This document shows, in pieces, positions 44,562-55,231 of a stretch of DNA of 64,000 bases. A program made the position numbers and the translations under genes. The notes below the pieces were generated by a model, which ran no database searches, was not told the DNA's origin, and saw only the letters and a program-made list of their open reading frames with translations. The stretch lies in assembly GCA_007258455.2 (NCBI GenBank), contig VDFB02321261.1:1-64000 (forward strand), given 5' to 3'. Every line of letters starts with the position of its first letter. The stretch's first letter is position 1. The DNA comes from Sequoia sempervirens (lineage: Eukaryota > Streptophyta > Pinopsida > Cupressales > Cupressaceae).

Positions 44562-47500
44562 TTGAAAGCTTTAATGGATAAGTTTGGCCACTTTGCTAAG
44601 CATTGTCCAACTAGACCTAAGCAACAAGCCACCGTTGTAGATGTTGATGATGCTTCTCCGCAGAAGGATACATGTGAATATTTATTCCACTCGGCATTGT
44701 CAAGCAATGTATCTACAAACACTAACACTTGGCTGATCGACAGTGGTGCTTCTTGACACATCATGGGTTTTAAGGAGCACTTATCAAGCTTGGTAGAGAA
44801 AGAGTCTTCCGAACAAGTCATTATTGGAGATGATGCAAGCTACTCCTTGAAAGGGATTGGGACTTCTACTCTTAAATTGAATTCCGACATCACACTTTAG
44901 TTGAGCGGTGTTCTTTATGTTCCAGGAATCAAGCGCAATCTTATTTCAATTTCAGCTCTAGAAGATAAAGGATATCAAGTTGCCTTCTCCAAAGGCAAAG
45001 TACTTGTGGCGATGGAGAATTCAAGCTTCAAGGATGCTCAAGTTATTGGTGTTAGACATGAAAGTCTCTACAGACTTTGTACATGTCCTCTACAAGTGTT
45101 AGTTCATGATTCTTCAAGTTTATGTGATCTTTGGCATCGAAGATTGGCTCACCTTCACTTCCGAGCCCTACCTATCATAGAGAAGATGGTTACAGGTCTT
45201 CCTAAGTTCAATCAGGAGCATGAAGGAACTTGCAAAGGTTGTGCATTAGTTAAAAATACAAAAGCTCCTTTCCATAGTAGAGAAAATAGATCTAAGTGCA
45301 TTTTAGACCTTATTTATTCTGATTTATGTGGACCTATGTTTTTTCCATCTTCGAGTGGATTCTTGTAATATGTTTTGTTTATTGATGACCACTCTAGAAA
45401 GACTTGGATTTATGTTTTGAAAACTAAAGAATCTAAGGAAGTGTTGGGAAGGTTTAAGGAGTTCAAAGCCTTGGTAGAGAATCTTTCTGGTAAAAGAATC
45501 AAGGTCCTCAGATCTGATAATGGTGGAGAATAGACCTTTGGCAGCTTTAGGGACTTTTGTATTGATGCAGGGATTAAGAGGGAGTTATGTGTCCCCCATA
45601 ATCCTCAACAAAATGGTATTGCAGAAAGAAAGAACAGGACGATCGTGGAAGCAGTGAAGGCCATGATTCATGATCAAGATTTGCAAACCTTATGATGGGC
45701 AGAAGCTTCTAGGACGACTGTATATGTTCAAAACAAAAGTCCTCACAAGGTGTTGGAGAATATGACTCTAGAAGAAGCCTTTACAGGGAAGAAGCCTGAG
45801 GTTAGTCATTTGAGGATCTTTAGATGCCCTGTCTATATTCATCTTCCAAAGGAAAAGAGAACAAAGCTAGAGCCTTTTGGCAAGAAGGGAATATTTGTGG
45901 GCTACAACGAAACATCAAAAGCCTACAAAATATACATTCTAGGGCAAAAGTTGATTGAGATCAGTAGGGATGTCACATTCGAGGAAAATGTTGCATTCAG
46001 GAGATCCAGGGGCACTCATATGGAGATCGATAATGAAGAGTCACCTCAGGATATGGAAGTTGACCATACACCTGAGATTCACAGGGAGACTTCAAAACTG
46101 AAAGAAGATATTGATCCTGTTGAACCCTTGGAACCTAGTGATGGGCCTACCAACATTGTAATTGGGAGAAAAAGACCTCTATGGGCTAGGGGTACTATGC
46201 AAGAGGCTGAAAGTTTTGCAGCTCCTAGGGGCACATTCAAAGAAAGTAAAAGGCCACATAAATTCTCCAATTATGTTGCCTTAATGAGTCAGATTATTGA
46301 ATCCGAGCCTACCTGTGTTGAGGAAGCATCTAGTCAACAGGTTTGGAGAGATGCTATGGCAGAGGAGTATCAGTCAATTCTTAAGAATGATGTTTGGGAC
46401 ATTGTTCGTAGACCTGAGGGCAAGTCTGTGGTATCTTCAAAATGGCTCTTCAAGATCAAGCATGTTGCAAATGGGAGCATTGAGAAGTACAAGGCAAGAT
46501 TTGTGGCTCGTGGGTTTTCTCAGAAAGAGGGAGTTGATTATGAAGAAACATTTGCTCTTGTTGCTCGCTATACTTCTGTTAGAACCATCATTGCCATTGC
46601 TGCATCTAGAGGATGGAAGATTCATTAGATGGATGTGAAGATAGCGTTTCTGAATGGTGTGATGGAGGAAGAAGTTTATATCGAGCAACCTGATGGATTT
46701 GAGGTTCATAGGAAGGAGTCTCATGTTTGCAAGCTGAAGAAGGCCTTGTATGGTCTTAAGCAGGCTCCTTGTGCATGGTACGAAAGGATGGATCGTTACC
46801 TATCAAGTTTGGGTTTCTCAAAAAATGATGCTGATTCAAACCTATACTTCAAGGTAATTAATGGTGAAGCATTAATTTTGGTCTTATATGTTGATGATTT
46901 GATTCTTACTGGAGAAGATCACTTGATTCTCGAATGTAAGAAGGAGTTGGCTTCTGAATTTGAGATGAAGGACCTTGGGGTCATGCATTACTTCCTTGGC
47001 TTAGAAGTCTGGCAGAAACTAGCTGAGATGATTCTAAGTCAAGGGAAGTACACCATTGATATACTTAAGAGGTTTGGTATGATGGATTGTAAATCCATGT
47101 CTACACCTATGGAGACCAGCCTACATAAATTGAAGGAGGCTGCAACTAGCTTAGACTTGGTGGATCCTACATTGTACAGACAGCTGATTGGGTCCTTGAT
47201 GTATCTAGTTAACACTAGACCAGATATCTGTTATGCTGTGAGTGCACTTAGTCAGTTCATGCGTGAGCCGAGACAGATACATCTTGTTGCAGCTAAACAT
47301 ATCTTGAGATACTTGCGGCATAGTTGGATATGGGTTGAGGTATTCTTCAGATGCAGACTTGGAGTTACATGGTTATACTAATTTTTGATTTTCACGATCG
47401 GAGAGCACCTCTTTTTTGCTTTTTCTGATATATCGTGCATCATCTGTGAGTATAAAGTAGAGTATATTGCAGCTTGTATGGCAGCTCGGGAAGCAGTGTG

Positions 47501-47750
47501 GCTTCGTAAGCTCCTTGCAGGATTGTTTGGACAATCAATGGAGCCTATTATCATTCATTGCGATAACGAGAGTTGCGTGAAGCTTTCTGTCAATCCTGTA
47601 TTTCATGACAGAACCAAGCATGTTGAGATCAAGTACCACTATATTAGAGATATGGTATTGCGGAAGGCTATACAGTTGAGGTATATTAGCACTGATGAGC
47701 AGACGACAAACATTTTCACCAAGCCTCTCTCCAGAATAAAGTTTGTGTAG
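44562..47750 (+). pseudogene. Ty1/copia pol polyprotein, near full length but inactive
   Basis: Domains run in copia order. A decayed knuckle (KFGHFAKHCPTRPKQQ, 44580) is followed by protease WLIDSGAS (44733) and gag-preintegrase LWHRRLAHLHFRAL (45133). Integrase has FIDDHSRKTWIY, RSDNGGE and PHNPQQNGIAERKNR (45370-45640). Reverse transcriptase spans KNDVWDIVRRPEG (46384) to YVDDLILTGED (46891-46920), and RNase H has VEYIAACMAAREAVWLRKLL (47456). In-frame stops occur at about 44757, 44898, 45366, 45531, 45693 and 46626. A frameshift and small loss hit RNase H near 47330-47450. The 5' LTR, primer site and most of gag are absent, so the element is truncated at about 44560, facing the (-) gypsy gag. 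Confidence 0.93.
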
Positions 47751-47821
47751 TTTCGAGATAAGCTTGGTATGGTGGAGAATCCAGCCTTAACTGAGAAAGA
47801 GTCTTAGTATCAGTGAGCCTG

Positions 47822-47957
47822 TTTAATGAGTTCTTCTTTGTGAGAGAAGTTCGAGGTGAAATCCCTTGTTAATGAGTCCTTCCTTGCGAGAGAAGTTCGA
47901 GGTGAAATCCCTTGTTAATGCATTTCTCTTTGAGATTTGAGTTGAAAGCCCTTGTTT
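47822..47957 (+). repeat. About 48-bp tandem repeats in the copia 3' untranslated region
   Basis: Three units of the form GAGAGAAGTTCGAGGTGAAA plus TCCCTTGTTAATGAG lie between pol and the polypurine tract. Related units, read on the other strand, fill 58340-58630. Confidence 0.85.
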
Positions 47958-48270
47958 CCACTATCTGAGAGAGTCATGGTGGATGTCATGTGTGTGACTC
48001 CATGACAACATCTTGTACTTGTGTTTCACCCTTTAGGAGAGCCATGGTGAAAGTCATGTTGAGGTGACAACATCACACAAGTGATGAACACTTGTACACA
48101 CCATAGTATGGTTGTAGCCATTATGGTTGATATCGTGTTGAGGCGATATCTAATATCACGATGAGGTGATATTCTTGTTTTCCACATTTGGTTGTAGCCA
48201 TTGTGATAGACTTCATGTTGAGGTGATATGTCTTGTGCAGCTGGAAGTATCCTCCCTAGCTGAGAGGGAG

Positions 48271-48916
48271 TGTTGAAGTTCGTAGTAGCTTCAGGCGAAT
48301 CCTTCCAGTCTAGATTGCATGGAGACAATAATTAAATGCTAGCCGTTGTCTCTTTAATTATTATATATGATTTGATAAAGAGACACTTCCTTTGATAAAC
48401 ATTATTTAATATGCATTTAATGAAGAGACTCATATTAAATAATGAGGCGCGATTTTGAGAAGGCCGACTCCTTGTTTAGTAAAAGATTTATTTCTTAATA
48501 AGGCCGACATGCTCTTTGAAGAGGCACGTCTCTCCCTCTTATTTGGTATATATACAACTTTATTTTGTACTCCATTGATCATCGAATTCATTAGCATTCA
48601 TATTCATCTTTAGTACTATACAAGAACAGTGCGAGTTTGTGTAAAGTGCAGATTGAGATCTTAGTATAAGGTAGAGATATCTAGACAGTTTGTATCACTC
48701 AGTCCTGTACTTACATTAGTTTGTGATACTGGTTATTGGCCTACTTATCAGCCTCTATTGTAAAGGAGTTTCTCCTTTGTGAATCAATAATATAAGAGAT
48801 ATTATTGGTTGGGTTTTTCTCCCTCAAGAGGAGGGTTTTCCCAAGGTATCTGCTGTGTCTTTTATTAAGTTTTGATTTAATTTCTGTGCATGTCAATCTG
48901 ATCTTATAATTTAGCA
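48271..48916 (+). mobile_element. 3' LTR of the copia element
   Basis: The polypurine tract TGAGAGGGAG (48261-48270) is followed by TGTTGAAG. The end TTTAGCA at 48916 is set by likeness to the LTR at 57481-58170, whose (-) strand end shares CAAGAGGAGGGTTTTTCCCA and AATCTGATC. The 646 bp include a TATATATAC promoter-like stretch (48547-48555) before a probable transcript start. The matching 5' LTR is not in the window. Confidence 0.8.
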
Positions 48917-49456
48917 ATTAGAGTGTCTCATCTTCAAGTCAATATAGTCTCTAAGTGAAATGTCCATCTGAAACCTAGGCCCTGCATGAATCCAATCTTG
49001 CCTAAATTGAACCTGTTGTTCCAACATAGTAAGCTCAAGATCCACAGGAGCTTCTATTCTTGGTGGAAAATTTGGCATAAGAGGCCTTGCCAAAGCTCCC
49101 TGGTTACCGACTCCTTGCTGTCCTATCCTGTTTCCTTATCCAAATTGATCCATCCTCTGTATCAAATCTGCTATCCTGTCATTAGTTTCCTGTTGTTGAT
49201 GTGCTGCCCTGATTTGTCCCCTAACTAAGGTGTCAAGTAAGATTGCCATTCTATCCGGAGGTTCCTCATTCCTCTCATTCCTAACATTCCTATCACCTTC
49301 TCCACCTCTGTCTCCCATGTTCCTTGTGTTAGAAGACCCACTAGATGAAGTTTCTATTTGTTGCTCTTCTTCTGAAAATGACCAATGTTCCCAAAAACTT
49401 TTTTCCTTTCTCCTACTTCTTTCTAAATACCTCATTTCTTTATCACTCTGATTCAT
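48917..49456 (-). pseudogene. Ty3/gypsy gag N-terminal part
   Basis: The (-) frame starts MNQSDKEMRYLERSRRKEKS (49456) and includes a charged, low-complexity region (GDRGGEGDRNVRNERNEE), then RMAILLDTLVRGQIRAAHQQ. One stop lies near 49134. The frame then reaches DISLRDYIDLKMRH, where the folded gag domain should begin. It is cut at 48917 by the copia element. The matching C-terminal half resumes at 44560 after a loss of about a hundred codons or more, so the copia join involved deletion, not simple insertion. The primer site and LTR lie just upstream. Confidence 0.8.
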
Positions 49457-49492
49457 AGAAATCTAAACCCACTGGTTGGCTTGATTGTTTTA

Positions 49493-49504
49493 GCTTTGAT
49501 ACCA
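49493..49504 (-). other. Primer-binding site of the gypsy element
   Basis: The (-) strand reads TGGTATCAAAGC, one base from the initiator tRNA-Met site, starting 1 nt after the LTR end CATTACA. Confidence 0.8.
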
Positions 49505-49505
49505 C

Positions 49506-51128
49506 TGTAATGAACAACCCCCAATTTTTTTTGTTTTTTGTTTTTCCCCTTTTCTGCTTGCTGACTGTGAGTTTAATGAGGTGTTTTTTGCAATGATTTC
49601 GAGGGTTTTACATTTGCATTTGATATCCTAATGAAGTGCATTAACAAAAATATATAAAGAAGAAAGGCTTGCTTGAAAATAACATTTTGAAGCAATGAAT
49701 ATTCAGATTTTTAAAGCAGTATTTTATTTCAGTCAAATACCGATAGCAACAAACTCAGTTTAATATATTCTAGACCTGGAAATGAGTGAATATTAGCAAA
49801 TAATGGTCTCCTTAGCTGCGCCACTCCAAAAATTATCAACCATCAAGCCCTAGCTGGAATACGTCCACAACCAGCAAACATAGCCTTCAAAATGAGTAGG
49901 AAATGGAAGAACCCAACTACCCTTGAGCCATACTTCCTTTAGCACCAGGCCGTACACCCTAGAAAAGGATGACTTGCTCTAAAAAATTGAAATCTTATTC
50001 AAAAATTCTGAACTTGTGCTTGAAATGGTCGCCCTTACAATAGAGATTGATTAAGTACCCATTTTGAAATCCTTCTCCATTTTTGTCTTATGATCAAATA
50101 TATGGTTCTCCAGTTCAAAATGAAAGCTCCTGAAATTGTTAAGGAAACGCACCCAATTGGAGGAGAAAACACATCACACCAAAACCAACAAACTCACACC
50201 CAAAAACAAACTGAAATCCACTAAAAAATATTGATAAATCTTCATCTTTGAAGCATAATTGTGATCTTTGAATGAAATCACCCAACACCAACCTGAGCAA
50301 GGTCTTTCACTATTGGGGCTAGTCTTAGAAATTGAGGTTTTTCGTCCTCATTCTTGTCCTGCAATCTTTGGTATCATACCAGCAGCATATCCCTATATTT
50401 TCAAACTCCAGCATAAAGAAAAGAGCCTTAAAAAAGACTTTTATTCAAACTCCAAGTTAGGGCGACCAAGCAACCATAAAACCCACGGCTATCCTCAAGC
50501 TTTTGATTTAAAACTTAATTTTTAATACTTGCCTTCATACTTGGGCGCCCAAGGTGAGAAATAAAATAATTTGACTTTGAAAACAACTTTAAGTCATGCA
50601 GCTAGGCATCCATGGTCACTTTTAAAAAGTCCCCCTCATGACGCCTTTTAAATTAAAAATATTAAATCATTTTATAACACACATTTCAAGGCATAATACA
50701 AATATTTAAGTGATTCCCACCAAGAAGCTTAATCAATTGAATATGCTGCACGCACAAGCCTGGCCAGGTCCAGTGTTCCAAAAATGGACTTACTAGTTTT
50801 AGTAAGTTATCATCCAAAGGCTCAAACTGGAGAGTAACTGACATCGCACCAAGGCTCACTGTAGACGGTGAGCATCCAATTGCCCTTGCTAAAAATAGAA
50901 AGGATCCTGACAAACAACAAACCCAAATCGGAATTGAGTCCCTTAACGAACCACCTAGCCAACAGGAACTCAAGAATTGGCTAGAGGTGATGACCACTAC
51001 GCAAAGGCTAGGAGGGGATATTACATTATTTAATATTACCCTTTTGACTTTGCACTTTTTGCCTAGTAACATTAAATAATTAAAATAATGATTATTCCTT
51101 AAGAGGGCTGAAAAATGGGGACATTACA
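49506..51128 (-). mobile_element. 5' LTR of the chromovirus-like gypsy element
   Basis: On the (-) strand it starts TGTAATGTCCCC (51128) and ends GTTCATTACA (49506), right before the primer-binding site. The 1623 bp are non-coding apart from short ORFs and hold a perfect palindrome ACTTACTAGTTTTAGTAAGT (50788-50807). No partner 3' LTR is in the window; the other end of the element is lost at 28263. The helicase intron continues on its right. Confidence 0.88.
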
Positions 51129-51326
51129 TACTCTTTAATTGGAAACAAATTTTTTGGATGTGGATATATAAGTGGAGGTTTTTTGTTTTCCTTTTGTTTT
51201 AAGCTCAGGCACATCATTCCTGGAAAGTGCACATTGATGATGCTCTGATAACAAATATGCCCATCTTTAATGGGGTTATTACTGCCTTGGGTAAATATAA
51301 ATATTGTTTGTTCTTTGTGGATGCAG

Positions 51327-51382
51327 GCAAGGATGTGTTGGCCAAGGCTAAAACTGGCACTGGAAAGACAATAGCATTCTTG
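51327..51382 (+). CDS. DEAD-box RNA helicase exon with motif I (Walker A)
   Basis: This 56-nt exon completes the codon left open at 17011 and encodes KDVLAKAKTGTGKTIAFL, which includes the ATP-binding motif I, AxTGTGKT. It follows CTTTGTGGATGCAG and ends at GTAATC. Its phase (2 nt plus 18 codons) fits the exon before and after. The longer open frame around it, from 51227, is intron sequence read through and should not be taken as protein. Confidence 0.85.
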
Positions 51383-51511
51383 GTAATCACTATTTTGGAC
51401 AAAAAATAGTATTTCATGCTTTATTGCATCTTCATGACTTGTTTCCAGTAATTGCTGAATTTAAAATTGTGGAGTGTGGGAAGGGCAATTTATATTTTCT
51501 CTGCTCTGCAG

Positions 51512-51736
51512 CTTCCTGCTATTGAGGTGATTTTGAAGTCACCACCTATCAGTGAAGCTAACAAAGGGTCTTCCATCTTTGTACTTGTAATTTGTCCTAC
51601 TCGAGAACTTGCAAAGCAAGGTGCTACAGAGGCTGAATCTTTGTTGAAGTACCGTGCCAATATTGGTGTCCAGGTAGTGGTTGGGGGCATAAAATTGAAA
51701 AAAGATGAAAACCGTCTACAAAAAAATCCCCACCAG
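51512..51736 (+). CDS. DEAD-box RNA helicase exon with motif Ia
   Basis: This 225-nt exon (75 codons) begins LPAIEVILKSPP and holds ICPTRELA (motif Ia) and GVQVVVGGIKL (GG motif). It ends NPHQ at a CAG|GTTTGA donor. The acceptor is TCTGCTCTGCAG, and the intron before it is 129 bp (51383-51511). In RH31/RH26/RH25-type helicases the next segment carries motif Ib and DEAD (motif II). I found neither in the remaining 12 kb, so the next intron is long or the gene is truncated. All three exons lack stops and keep conserved residues, which favours a working gene, though Q-G in AKQGATEA is a small departure from the usual QAA. Confidence 0.87.
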
Positions 51737-52700
51737 GTTTGACTTCTGATATCTAAAACTTGTTTATGACGTTAAAAAATCCAAAGTTTACAGAGTTATG
51801 CTCTGATAAATCAGAAATTCATATTGGTAATATCCAAATAAAATCTGATAATTCTTGTTATCTTGAAAGTCTATGGCTGTGGATGAGAAAACTTGATAAA
51901 AGGGAAACCAGGAAAATAATCAATAGAATAAAATCATTTATTGTTGTGTAGTGCCTATTATTTCTCTAAGGCTTAGAATTACACAATGGCCCTAGGTGCC
52001 CTGGATTTTGTTGATTATAACTCTATCAGAAATAACTGTGCTAGATTATTCATGACAGCTAAATAACAAGTTTTTCTCGGGGGATGTATATGGTCACTGA
52101 GGGGAGATATTTTAAAGATAAATTAACATTCTTTGCCTGTGCAAACTCAAGGTAAAAGCACATGAAATACACTCATTTGCAACTATTTACAAAAAAATAA
52201 AAATGAATAATTGTTTTTCTTTAATGATAGAATATCAAAGACATTCGTTCTTTAGATGGTGAAAACTTAAAACTCCTTATAGAGATAAGGTGTCATCTAA
52301 GAAAAATAGTAATTTCCATACACTATAGATATGAGCATATAGCTGAGTATGTTTCTGAGTCTTGATTTACCTAAAAGAAGCCTGTATATATTGGTGAACA
52401 ATCTCTCAGTTGACATTTACTAGCTCTCTAGCTACTTCTATTATTTTTGTTCACCCATTACAGCTTTTTTCAGCTATACATTTACTTTCAAATTCATTGC
52501 GACCCTTCATGATTGTAATAGCTTTCTTCCTACTTTTTGATCTGTACTTAAAAGTTGTTCCAGCTGTCAAGTACTTTATTTCTAGCAACCTCTAGAGCAA
52601 TTTTATTTACTTTAATTTTATTTTTACAAGCCCACCTGCATAGGACCAGAGTAAACTTTCAAACTACATGGGATGTCCTCATCATTTTCTCTCTACCTAA
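51737..52700 (+). other. Start of the next helicase intron, nothing else recognised
   Basis: AT-rich non-coding sequence after the GTTTGA donor. Short ORFs (63 codons or fewer) show no known motif. No helicase exon and no repeat boundary was found. Confidence 0.4.
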
Positions 52701-54640
52701 GGAAATTATTGCCGATTTCTACAAGATTTAGGAACTTCTTTAGGAAAGCTGACTAAGGTAACCATTTGGGATGAACTAGTAGGCTTCTCTTCTACCTGAC
52801 AAGTTATGTAGAGGTTTTTCCTTTGGCATTTTTGTGGGTCCAAATGTGAAGCAATGTTTCTTCTGCCAATGGTTGTCAAAAATTGGTAATGTAGCCTTAG
52901 AATGAGTGATAGAAATCTCATCCTGCAAGTGACATGTTTTTATAAAATTTAAGCTTGTATTGAGAATGTTATGGATACCAAGCTGACGTGGAAAATGAAG
53001 TCAGAAGGCATTAGATTTGATTGCTGGGAAATGGAGAATGTTGAAGGTCCGTATCTCATAGCCACACCTTGTGATGTTTGTTGTGAAACTTGTTTATCCA
53101 CATGAAGCTAAACAGAGTCATCTACTTTAAAAGAATCAAGTAACTTGATGTTGATCATGAGGTCCTTCGAATGTGGATTGTGTTGTGGAAAGCGATCTTG
53201 AATTTGTTTGCAATTTGTCATAGCAGAGGTGAATTGGATATTCTTAAGGAGCAAAAGGTGGAGTTGAAAAGCAACTTCAAAAGGGGAATCTCTTGTCGAA
53301 ACATGAGTAGCTCCGTTATAGCAATGTTGAATGAGATGCAAATAGGTGTCCCATTGGCTAATTTTATGATGATAAATGCAGAGAGCATGGACTAAAGTTA
53401 AATCAAGCCACAGTTGCTAATGATGATTGCCAAAAGATACTTAATAAGCTGGATTCAGGACTTGAAATAATAGCAAGTAACAGCCTGAAGTTGTTCAAAT
53501 ATGCTTGAAGAACATGTCTGTAGCTTGTGGAGTATTAATGGCCTTGAGTATGCTTAAAAGAGGCATTTTGGAAAGTTGATAGAAAAAGTTGTTCAAATAT
53601 TCTTGAAGAACAAGTCTGTAGCTTGTGGAGTATTAATGGTCTTGAGTATGCTTAAAAGAGGGATTTTGGAAAGTTGATAGAAAACCACAAATGTATGATC
53701 ATTTTATCATGGGACATTTGGAAAAATCACTAATGAAGTTGATATTCTTGAAGAACAAGTCTGTAGCTTGTGGAGTATTAATGGTCTTGAGTATGCTTAA
53801 AAGAGGGATTTTGGAAAGTTGATAGAAAACCACAAATGTACGATCATTTTATCATGGGATATTTGGGAAAATCACTAATGAAGTCTATGGAAATGAATTT
53901 CCATGTTCGAGAAGGTGCTGATAATTGCTGACATAATAAGAGCTTTCAATTGGGAAGCTTAGAATGATTGCAACAAGATATAGTCCTCAACCCGCTTTTG
54001 CATGGATGGCTGATAAAAGTACCATTGAATGTGTTAAAAGGTCTTCTGGATGTTAGGAGAATGAATGAATTTCCTTTAGCAAAAGTTGGTGAGAAGGGTC
54101 TGTGGGATTACAAAATTGACTGAATTTATATAACGACATATTCTGAAAACTTTTGTCAAGGAACGTTTTTTTGTTCACCACTGTTGTATGCTGCAAGCCT
54201 TTATAATTAGGAAAAACTGAGTATCCATGGGGTGTAGAGATTTTGATTAATCATATTTTGCTCATCTAGCTAGTGTTCAAAATGCCAAGTAGCCAAGGAG
54301 GATGACTTAAGATCTGTGAGTCTGTTAATGATGGCCCCTTATATTTTATCATTAATTGAAACTCTTGAATGTAAGATACCCACTATAAATGATGACATTG
54401 TTGACTAAGAGCTCAAACATTCAAGTGTTTGGTGATCAGTATGCAAAATGACCTTACTGAGCAGATAATGATGCCACCACTTCAGTGCATGGACTAACAA
54501 ATACAATTCCTTCTTGTAGTTGAGCTTGGAATGTGACAATCTTTAGAATAATAACTGGATATCCTTCCTGTTTAATTACCATGCCTGTGGTATATTTGGA
54601 AGCATTGGCCTCTAGCTCATATGGTTGGGAGAGCAAGCAT
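52700..54640 (-). pseudogene. Decayed Ty3/gypsy RNase H and integrase
   Basis: Reading (-): the end of reverse transcriptase and RNase H (SQPYELEANASKYTTGMVIK, 54630-54570; HTDHQTLECL near 54440-54405), a long decayed spacer, then integrase (DFPKYPMIK near 53860; LIQHCYNGATHVSTRDSPFE, 53335-53275) and a C-terminal domain (FKVDDSV, 53128-53108; IHNILNTSL near 52990-52960). The N-terminal zinc-binding region and the 5' half are not recognisable. Many stops and frameshifts, together with internal duplications, show an old, dead copy. It differs from the 28-51 kb gypsy element in sequence. Confidence 0.75.
53491..53890. repeat. Internal duplications in the decayed integrase
   Basis: The block CTTGAAGAACAAGTCTGTAG with GTGGAGTATTAATGGTCTTG occurs three times (starts near 53504, 53601 and 53745). 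The spacing is about 98 then 144 bp, and the last two copies share a longer unit. Confidence 0.85.
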
Positions 54641-55231
54641 TGGAGTAGAGAAAGGAGCCGCTTTCAAATGTTAAAATGCATGAGTAACTTACGGGCTCCA
54701 ATTTATATACTTTTGAGTAGTGAGCTTGTGAAGAAATTGATCAACATATGATATGGATGAACATTATCATATAAAGCAGTTGTAAAGTTCTTTCCCTTTT
54801 CTAAATAGATTACAAAGCTTGTGATTGTGATTACTTTGTTTAAAGGAAAGTAATTTCCCTGCTTGTAGGGACATTAACTATTTTGTTTTGTGTGGATGAC
54901 AGCTGTACATTTCATTGAATAATTAATAATGTAACTTGTAATGAAAATCACAAGAAGTGAGGTCAATTGATGGGATAATACCTAAGTTGCTGAATCAGAA
55001 TCAAAATCAGAATCGGGTACGTGGGTACGGTATGTCGGTACAACAATTTTTTGGGAGGGGTTGGGTACGTCCGTACAAAAAACATAGAAAAATCATAAAT
55101 ATATATATTAAAAAAATTAAATTATATTAATTATAAATTAATAAATATATATATTAATTATAAATTAATAAATATATATATTAATCATAAATTAACATAT
55201 ATATATATACAATTAAATATATTAATTTATT
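54641..55231. other. Non-coding, with GTACG-rich and AT-rich parts
   Basis: From about 54990 to 55080 there is GGGTACGTGGGTACGG-like sequence that resembles subterminal repeats of a DNA transposon. It is followed by a long run of TATATTAAT motifs (55090-55230). No gene was seen. The run is the target of the LINE insertion at 55232. Confidence 0.4.

Larger units (their letters stand above)
17012..51326 (+). other. Inferred 34.3-kb intron of the helicase gene
   Basis: The intron begins GTACAC and ends TTGTGGATGCAG. It is phase 1 on both sides. Its contents are almost wholly transposon sequence in both orientations, itemised separately. The inference rests on two exons that encode adjacent pieces of the same conserved domain in the right order, strand and phase. 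Confidence 0.75.

Noticed and set aside
51227..51409. 60-codon ORF starting MHIDDALITN read as the helicase N-terminus
   Set aside because: Only KDVLAKAKTGTGKTIAFL is conserved; the upstream residues are intron read-through and the acceptor at 51325-51326 defines the exon.
16905..51736. Helicase exons as gene fragments captured by a transposon
   Set aside because: The exons are not enclosed by one element's ends, they keep order, strand and splice phase, and the intervening DNA is many separate insertions. Capture remains a weaker alternative until RNA data are seen.
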